DNA of 64,000 nt from Chitinophaga oryzae (lineage in GTDB: Bacteria > Bacteroidota > Bacteroidia > Chitinophagales > Chitinophagaceae), in assembly GCF_012516375.2 (NCBI RefSeq), contig NZ_CP051204.2, positions 5,022,001 through 5,086,000 on the forward strand. The letters are read 5' to 3'. Position 1 is the stretch's first letter; each line of letters opens with the position of its first letter. The position numbers and the translations under genes are program-made. Of the stretch, positions 29,301 through 38,300 are shown one piece after another. The notes beneath the pieces were generated by a model that was not told where the DNA came from, ran no database searches, and was given only the letters and a program-made list of their open reading frames with translations.

Positions 29301-32300
29301 CCGCACAATACACCACCGTGCCATTCAGTCCGTCCTCATCTTCGTCCATACTGAATACCAGGTCAAACTTAGCGGAAGTATGCGCTACTGTTTCTTCAGA
29401 CAAAACGATATCGCCAAACTGCAGGTCGGGCTGGTTCACGTTGTTCTGCAAACCAAATACCACCTGGAATACCGGCCGGTGGCTTCTGTCGTTGTCCACT
29501 ACCACCTGGTCCACGATCTTCTCAAACGGCACCTCCTGGTGTTCGAAGGCATTCAGCGTCGTTTGTTTCACCTGGTGAAGAAGCGCGCGGAAAGAAGGAT
29601 GCCGGCTCAGGTCTACCCGCAGTGCCAGCATGTTGATGAAGAAGCCGATGAGGCCTTCCACTTCCTGCTGCGTTCTGCCCGCAACAGGGCTGCCTACGCA
29701 GATGTCTTCCTGGCCACTGTAGCGGTAGAGCATAACGTTGAACGCGGAAAACAGGGTCATAAACAGGCTCACCCCTTCCTGGCGGCTGAACTGGTGCAGC
29801 TGTGCGGTCAGCTCAGCAGGCAGCTGGAAGCTGACAGCTCCGCCCCTGGTGCTTCTTACCGGAGGCCTCGGATAGTCCAACGGCAGGTTCAGCGGCGTAA
29901 TGCCTGCCAGGTTTTCTTTCCAGTAAGCGAGTTGTTTATCCAGTATATCACCGGTGATATAGGTACGCTGCCAGATGGCATAGTCCGCGTATTGGATGGC
30001 CATCTTCTCCAGGTGTGCTTCCGTACCGGCAGCTGCGGCCATATAAAACGCCACCAGCTCTTTCACCAGGATACTGGTAGACCAGGCATCGGAAGCGATG
30101 TGGTGGGTGGTGATGATCAGGATATGTTCATCGGGGCCCTGCACTACCAGGTCTGCCCGCAGCATATGGTCTGCCGACAGATCAAACGGGGCGTCCGTTA
30201 TCTTCTTAATAAACTCCTGCAACGCTGCCGGATTTTCTTTATAGGCCGCCTGATCGGTGATATTTAATGTCCAGTTGTCCTGGTCAAGAATGTACTGATA
30301 TCCGCGGCCATCATTTTGCCGGATCACGGTCCTTAATATCTCGTGCCGGTTGACCACGCTGCGCAGGGCGGTGGACAAGGCTTCAACGTCCAGCGATCCC
30401 CGCAGGCGCAATACGGCCGGTACGTGATACTGCACACTGCCTTCCAGCTGGTCAATAAACCAGAGGCGTTCCTGTGCAAAGGAAAGCGGAATACGCGCCG
30501 GCCTTTTTACGGCTTTTATTCCCGGAACTACGGTCTGGCTGGCTTCTTCCTGTAAGAAAGCCGCCAGCTGGGCAATCACCGGGTAAAGGAATACAGACCT
30601 CACCGTTAGTTCCACCGCAATTTTTTTCCGCAGCACTGCCACCATGCGCATAGACAGCAATGAGTGGCCTCCCAGTTCAAAGAAATTATCGTATACCCCT
30701 ACCCGTGGTACCTGCAGCAATTCCTGCCATACGTCGGCCAGCAACTGTTCCATATCATTGCGGGGAGCTACATATTCATTACCGGCTGGAGCGTTCTGGT
30801 GCACATCCGGCAATGCCTTCCTGTCGATCTTTCCGTTGGAGGTCAACGGCATTTTGTCTAACGTGATAAACAGGGCCGGCACCATATAGTCCGGTAAACG
30901 CTCTTTCAGCACGGCGATCACCCGCTCACGGTCGAAGCGCTCTTCAGAAACAATATACGCGGCCAGTATCTTACTGCCGGCGCTGTCGTTGGTCGCCACG
31001 ACCACTGCCTGTTTTATAAACCCGCTCTGCAGCAATACGTTCTCAATCTCCCCCAGCTCTATACGGTATCCGCGTATCTTCACCTGCTGGTCTATACGTC
31101 CCAGGTATTCGATATTGCCATCCGCCAGCCAGCGGGCCTGGTCGCCGGTTTTATACAACCGGCTGTAATCCCCTTCCCGGCTGAAAGGATTCGGCAGGAA
31201 GCGTTCTGCCGTTAAAGCTTCGCGGTTCAGATATCCTCTCGCCAGCCCCGCACCGGAAACATACAGTTCGCCCGGCACGCCCACGGGCGACAAGCTCCTG
31301 TTAGCGTCCAAAATATAAATGCCCAGCGTAGGAATAGCGGTACCAATGATACTGCTGCTGCTTTGCAGATGTTCAACACCGATCTCCTGGTAGGTCACAT
31401 GCACGGTCGTTTCGGTGATGCCGTACATGTTGATCGTTCTGCAATGCGGATAGGCTTCTTTCCACGGCCTGATCATGGCCGGGTTAAGCGCCTCTCCGCC
31501 AAAGATGACATACCTTACGGGTACCGCCGGCGCATGCGCCACCAGGTATTCCTGCAGCACATAGAAGGCCGCAGGCGTCTGGTTGAGCACCGTCACTCCT
31601 TCTGACAGCAGCAGCTGCCCGAAAAGAGATGCGTCTTTCGCCACCTGTTTGGAGACGATGACGAGACGGCCGCCATAGAACAAGGCGCCATACATCTCCC
31701 ATACGGAAAAGTCAAAACAGATAGAGTGGAACAATGTCCATACGTCGCTGCTGTTAAAGTCATACAACGGCGTATCGGTCTCGAACAACCGCACTACGTT
31801 GTAATGATCCAGCAGCACGCCTTTCGGCTGACCGGTAGAACCGGAGGTATAGATCACATACGCCAGGTGATGCGGCTGTACAAAACTTTCAGGATTGTGT
31901 TCAGGGAACCCTTTCAGGATATGCTGGTCTGCGTCCAGTGATACTATTGTGGCGGAAGTCAAGCCTTCCAGCAAATGGGCGCTTTCGCTGTTGCTCACCA
32001 CATATTGCGCTGCGGTATCCGTCAGCATAAACCTTACCCGCTCCTGCGGATATTCCGGATCAATGGGCACATAGGCGCCACCGGCCTTCAGGATACCCAG
32101 CATGGCAATGATCATCTGTTCGCTCCGTTCCAGGAATACCGGCACCAGCGTATCTTCCCGGACGCCCAGCTTCCTCAGGTAATGTGCCAGCTGGTTGGCC
32201 CGGCTATTCAGTTCGCCATAGGTGACCTGTACCGATTCAAATACTACTGCCACCGCTTCCGGCGTAAGCAGCACCTGCCTGTCAAAAAGGTCGATGATGG

Positions 32301-35300
32301 TTTTGTTTCTCGGATAGTCCGCTATCCGGCTGTTAAAGGCGCTCAGCAGCTGTTCTTCTTCCGCCGCTGTGGTGATGCGCAGCATATTGATTTCGCTGGC
32401 AGGTGCGGCAACGATAGCGCGTAACAGCTGCTCGAAATGTTTCATCATTTGTTTGATCCGTCCGGCGCTGAACAAATCGGTGCAATACTCAGCGTAGCCA
32501 CGGATACCATCGGGCTGTTCTTCCAGCGACATGGTGATATCGCACAAAGTGGTTTTATGCGGCACCTCTTCATAAGCCAGGTGCAGATCTCCCAACAACA
32601 GCTCCGGTACCGGCGGCGTATTCTGTAAAACGAACATCGCCTGGTACAGCGGGCTGCGGCTCATATCGCGGTCTTTCACCACCTCTTCCACAATTTTCTC
32701 AAACGGCACCTGCTGGTGCTCATAGGCATCCAGCGTAGTATTTTTCACCTGTTGCAACAGGGAAAGGAAGGAAGGGTTATCGCTGAGGTCCGCTCTTAAC
32801 GCCACAGTGTTCAGGAAGAAGCCTATCAGCCCTTCTGTTTCCTGCTGCGTTCTGCCGGATACCGGCGAACCCACACAAATATCATCCTGGCCACTATAAC
32901 GCTGCAGCAATACTTTAAAGGCGGTGAGCAGGGTCATAAAGAGTGTAACCCCCTGTTCCCTGGACAACTGCTGCAGCTGGTCCGTGAGCTGCTGATCAAG
33001 ATGGAACCAGCTGATAGCGCCGTTAAACTGCTGTACCGCAGGACGGGCATAGTCTGTTGGCAGGTCCAGCGGATGTACGTTGTTCAGTTGCTGCTTCCAG
33101 TATTTCATCTTTTCACCGAGGACCGCGCCGTCGAAGCTGTTACGCTGCCAGAGGGCATAGTCGGCGTACTGTATTTCCGGTTTCTCGAGGATAGGAGCGC
33201 GTTTTTCCGCGTAGGCGCGGTACAGTTCCACCAGTTCTTTTACCAGTATGGAGATAGACCAGCCATCGCAGGCGATGTGGTGAATGGTGAGCAACAACAG
33301 ATGCTCCTGCGCCGACAATGTGACCAGGTGCGCTCTCAGCATATGGTCACGGCACAGGTCAAAGGGCATATCGGCCAGGCCGCTCAGCAATTGTTTTAAG
33401 GTAGCTTCATCAGACAGTTCCGGAGACTGCGGCACCAACGTCAGCTGCCACTGGTCTTTGTCCATCACGTGCTGCCAGGCAACGCCGTCTTTCGGTGCGA
33501 TGACCGTGCGTAGCACTTCATGCCCGTTCACGATGTTACGGAGCGCGAATTCCAGGCCTTGTACGTCCAGGTTACCATGCAGGCGCAGTATCACCGGCAT
33601 ATGGTAAGGCACGGTGCCCTGCAGCTGATCGATGAACCACAACCGCTCCTGGCTGAAAGACAGCGGGATATTGGCAGGTCTCGGGCCTGCAACCAGCGGC
33701 GGCAGGTGCGAACCTTTTTCCTGTTGCTGCAGGTACGCCGCCAGTAAAGCGATGGTGGGATATATAAAGAAGTCCTTTACGGTCAGCTCCACGTCCATGT
33801 CTTTACGGACGGCGGCCACCACGCGGGTCGCCAGCAGGGAGTGACCACCTAATTCAAAGAAATTATCTTCGATGCCTACACGCTCCACGCCCAGCAAATG
33901 TTGCCAGATACCGGCCAGGTGTTGTTCCGTGGCATTGGTGGGCGCCACGTAGTTGATCAGCCGTTTCCGCTGAATGTCTTCCCAGGCAGCCAGGAACTTA
34001 CGGTCTACCTTGCCGTTGCCGGTCAGCGGCAACTTCTGCAATGCGACGAAGTCCGCCGGCACCATGTAATCCGGCAGGCGGTCCAGCAGCTGCTGTTTGA
34101 TATTTTTCTGCAGCGCTTCACAGATGTCGGTGAACAGCGGCACGTTGGTTTTCACGGTATCAGCAAAGCTGATGCTGTTGCTGTAGGACTGTTCCACAAA
34201 ACCATCAAAACGTTCGCGCTCTATCAGCAGGTTTATTTTCAGTGGATCTTCATCCAGCAGAAAACGGCAGCTGTAGCCGGCGGCCATAGCCTCGTCCAGT
34301 ATTTCGTTAACAGTATGTGTTACCTTGTCCGGCGCGCTGATGTAGTCCGACAAGTCGCCTACATTGTTGCACAGGTTATTTTTCAGCGCATGGTCCAGCA
34401 TCCGTTCTCTCCATACGCGATGGCCCGGCACGTCCTGCAACGCGATCACCGGGATGCGGTTTGTGAGCTGATCGATGATGGTGCTTTTGTCGGCAATGGC
34501 GTCCCACGGCTGCCATTCCGGCTGCAATACCGGTTTTTCAATGCCAACATGGAGGATCACCGTATAACGGTAAAGGCTCAACTCATTGATGTAATCTCCT
34601 TGTTTCCATACAATCTCCACATTGGTAATCTCCGGAAAGCGGGTCTGCAGATGATAAAAATAGGCAGGAGAAAAACACAGCTCTTCTTCTTTCAGCACTT
34701 CCTGCTCCACGCTCCATTCAAACTCCCTGACACTGGTCTTGTCATGCAGTTTGTCCAGCTGCAGGCGGCGTTTGAAAGATGGCAGCAGGCGCAGGTCACG
34801 AACGTCGCCCACCACAATGCGGCCTTTGCCTTTCAACAGGGTGATGGCTTTCGCCAGCACGTCCGTCATATAGGCGGCTCCCGGGAAATACTGTACAATG
34901 GAGTTTAAGATCACCAGGTCGATCTCCTCTTTTTCATCCAGGATAATTTCATGTGCGGCACAGAGTTTCATTTCCGTATCGGGGTAACGGCGCTCGCCTT
35001 TGGCAATGCGGCGCAGGATCTGTTCTACAGACACCCGGGAGAAGTCAGTACCGATATATCTTTCTATATGATCAGCAATAGGATAATAGATCAACCCTGT
35101 ACCCGATCCTATCTCCAGTACCCGCTTCGGTCGCAGGCCGATGATCAGGTTGGTGATATCATTCACCCATTGCTGCATGTTCTCTGCGGGGATAGGGCCG
35201 CTGGTGAAACTGTCGTTCCAGCCGGTAATGTTGAACTCTTCATCCAGGTCTTCTATTTCGTCTGTTTTACTATAGGCGGTATCGTACAGGGCGCGCCAGC

Positions 35301-38300
35301 TGGCGATCTGCAGCTGCGACAGCTCATACTCTTTCTGTTGCAGCGTTTCCTGTTCCGGAACAAAATAACTCACCAGTCTTTTTTCGCCGGTATGCTGTTG
35401 TTTTACCACCACGCAGCTGTCGCCCACCTCCGGCAGGTTGTTCAGCGCGCGTTCTATCTCACCCGGTTCTATGCGGTAACCGCGGATCTTCACCTGGTCG
35501 TCGATCCTGCCGGCATAGGCGATGGTGCCATCCGGCAGCCAGCGGCCTTTGTCGCCGGTGCGGTACCAACGGCCCGGGGCATCTTCGAGGGTGACATATT
35601 TTTCCGCGGTCAGGTCTTCCCTGTTGACATAACCCAGCGACACGCCGTCACCGCCTACGTAAATTTCGCCGCTTACGCCCAGCGGCACCAGCTGCCGGTT
35701 CTCGTCCAGGATACGGATGCGGGCATTGGCCATCGGCGTACCGATAGGAACGGACAGCCTGCCGGTCACGTCATTGACTTCGTAACAGGTGGCCGCCACG
35801 GTCACCTCCGTAGGGCCGTACATGTTAACCAGCTTCCCTTGCCCCAGTACCGCCAGCGCTTTTTCCAGGTGCGGCAGGGAAGCCTTTTCACCGCCAAACA
35901 GGATCTTCCGCATGGGTTTCAGGCCGAGGGGCTGGTTATCGATAAAGTTGTGGAACAAGGCCGTGGGAAAAAGGGCGATGGTGATTTTCTCCGCTGCGAT
36001 GATCCTCGCTAATTCAAATACATCGATGGCCGCGTCATCTTCCACCATGCAGAGGCAGGCGCCGTTGAGCAGCGCACTGTAGATATCGAAGGTGGAGCCG
36101 TCGAAGGCGTAGTTGGAACATTGCAGCAGCCGGTCGCCGGGCAGCACTGAAGTGGCGCCACGGTCGAAGGCCAGGTTGATAATATTTCTGTTGGTGATGG
36201 CAATCCCTTTGGGACGGCCGGTAGTACCGGAGGTGTACATCACGTTGATGCAAGCGTCGCTGCCGGTTCGTATGCCCGGCGGCGTTACGGCGCTGTTGCG
36301 CGCTGCGGCGATGTCCAGTCCTGTGGTGAATTCTCCCATTCCGGAAGAAATGAACAGCTCCCTGCTGGTATACAGCAGGGTGGTAATGCCGGCATCTTCC
36401 ATCATGCCATGCAAGCGGTCGGCCGGGTAACCGGTATGAAAGGGCGCATAAGCATTGCCGCTCTTCAGGATTCCCCAGATGGCGACAATCATCTCTATCC
36501 CGCGCCTCGACAGCAGGGCGATGGTCTTGCCCGGCTGCATACCCTGTTCCGCCAGGTAGTTGGCCACCTGGTTGGCCTGTTCATCCAGTTCCCGGTAGGT
36601 AAGCGTGCGCTTTCCGAACGTCACCGCCGGCGCCTGCGGCGAAAACGCTACCTGTCCTTCAAAAATGGACACTACGCTTTCCGCCGAAGGATATAAGGTA
36701 GCGGTGTCATTAAACGACACCTGCAGCTGATGTTTTTCTGCTTCGCTGAGCATATTCAGGGTACCGATAGACTGTGCCGGGTTGTCGGCGGCTGCCTGCA
36801 GCAACAGCTGGAAATGCCCTACCATCCGCTGGATGGTCGCTTCGGTGAAGATATCGGTATAGTATTCCACTTCCACGTCGATACCATCCGGACCTTGCTC
36901 CATTGACCAGGACAGGTCGAACAGGCTGGTGGTACGCATGATTTTTTCGTCCTGCATCACCACCTCTCCCATTTTCAGTTCTTTGGTAGGCGGTACGTTC
37001 TGTAATACAAACACCACCTGGAACAGCGGATTCTTACTGATATCCCGCTCTCCCATCACTGCTTCCACTACTTTCTCAAAAGGCACTTCCTGGTGTTCGT
37101 AAGCATCCAGCAACGTATTTTTCACCTGCTGCAGCAACGTGATAAAATCGGGATTGCCGTCCAGATGGGTGCGCAGCACCAGCGTATTGACGAAGAAGCC
37201 GATCAGCCGTTCCATTTCTGTCCGCATCCTGCCGGCCACCACGCCGCCGATGCTGATATCTTCCTGGCCGCTGTAGCGGTACAGCAATACTTTAAAAGCA
37301 GCCAGCAATGTCATGTACAAGGTAGCCCCCTGTTCCTGCGACAGCTTTTCCAGCGCCGCCGTCAGCTGCTGAGGGATATGAAAAGTGACCAAAGCGCCGC
37401 GGGTGCTTTTTACCGCCGGGCGCTCGTAGTCTGTAGGGAGATTTAACAAAGAAGCGCCATCCAGCTGTTTCTTCCAGTAGGAAAGCTGTTTGTCCAGCAT
37501 ATCGCCGGCGAGGTATTTACGCTGCCATACGGCATAGTCGGCAAACTGAATATCCAGGGGCTCCAGCACCGGTTCCCGCTTTTCGGTGGCAGCGGTGTAA
37601 GCCTCATTCAATTCATTCACGAGGATGGCGGTAGACCAGCCATCGGACGCGATGTGGTGCATCACCAGCACCAGCAGGAATTCTTCCGGCGCCAGCTGTA
37701 TGAGATGAGCGCGCAGCATATGATCATGGAACAGGTCAAATGGTATCTGTACCAGTTCGTCCATATACGCCTGCAATACCTCCGGTTTTTCATAGCCGGA
37801 GGTACCGTCGATAATATCCAGTTGCCATTGATCTTTTTCCAGCACCCGCTGCCATACGTTGCCGTCTGCCTGGTGTATCACGGTACGCAGCACTTCATGC
37901 CGGTTCACCACCGTGCGCAGCGCAAAGTTCAGTGCCGCAACATCCAGTTTACCCTTCAGCCGTAACGCCGCGGGGATATGGTATTGCACGCTGCCTTCCA
38001 GCTGATGGATAAACCAGAGGCGGTCCTGGCTGAAGGACAAGGGAACCGGTCCGTCGTCGTTGTCACGGGCGTCCCGTATGCTGCCGGAGAAATGTTTCTC
38101 CTGCGTACCGGACTTATGTTTTTTGAAATAGGCTATCAGGGAGTTTTTATTATTTCTCAATCTATCCAGGAAGCCGGCATCGATCTCTTTATCTTCATCT
38201 GCCTCTACCAATAAATTATCATCCTCGAAGGAAACTTTTATTCCGCTATCGTGGGCCTCGTTTAACAGATCAATTATTTCGTTGAGATTAAAATCAAACA

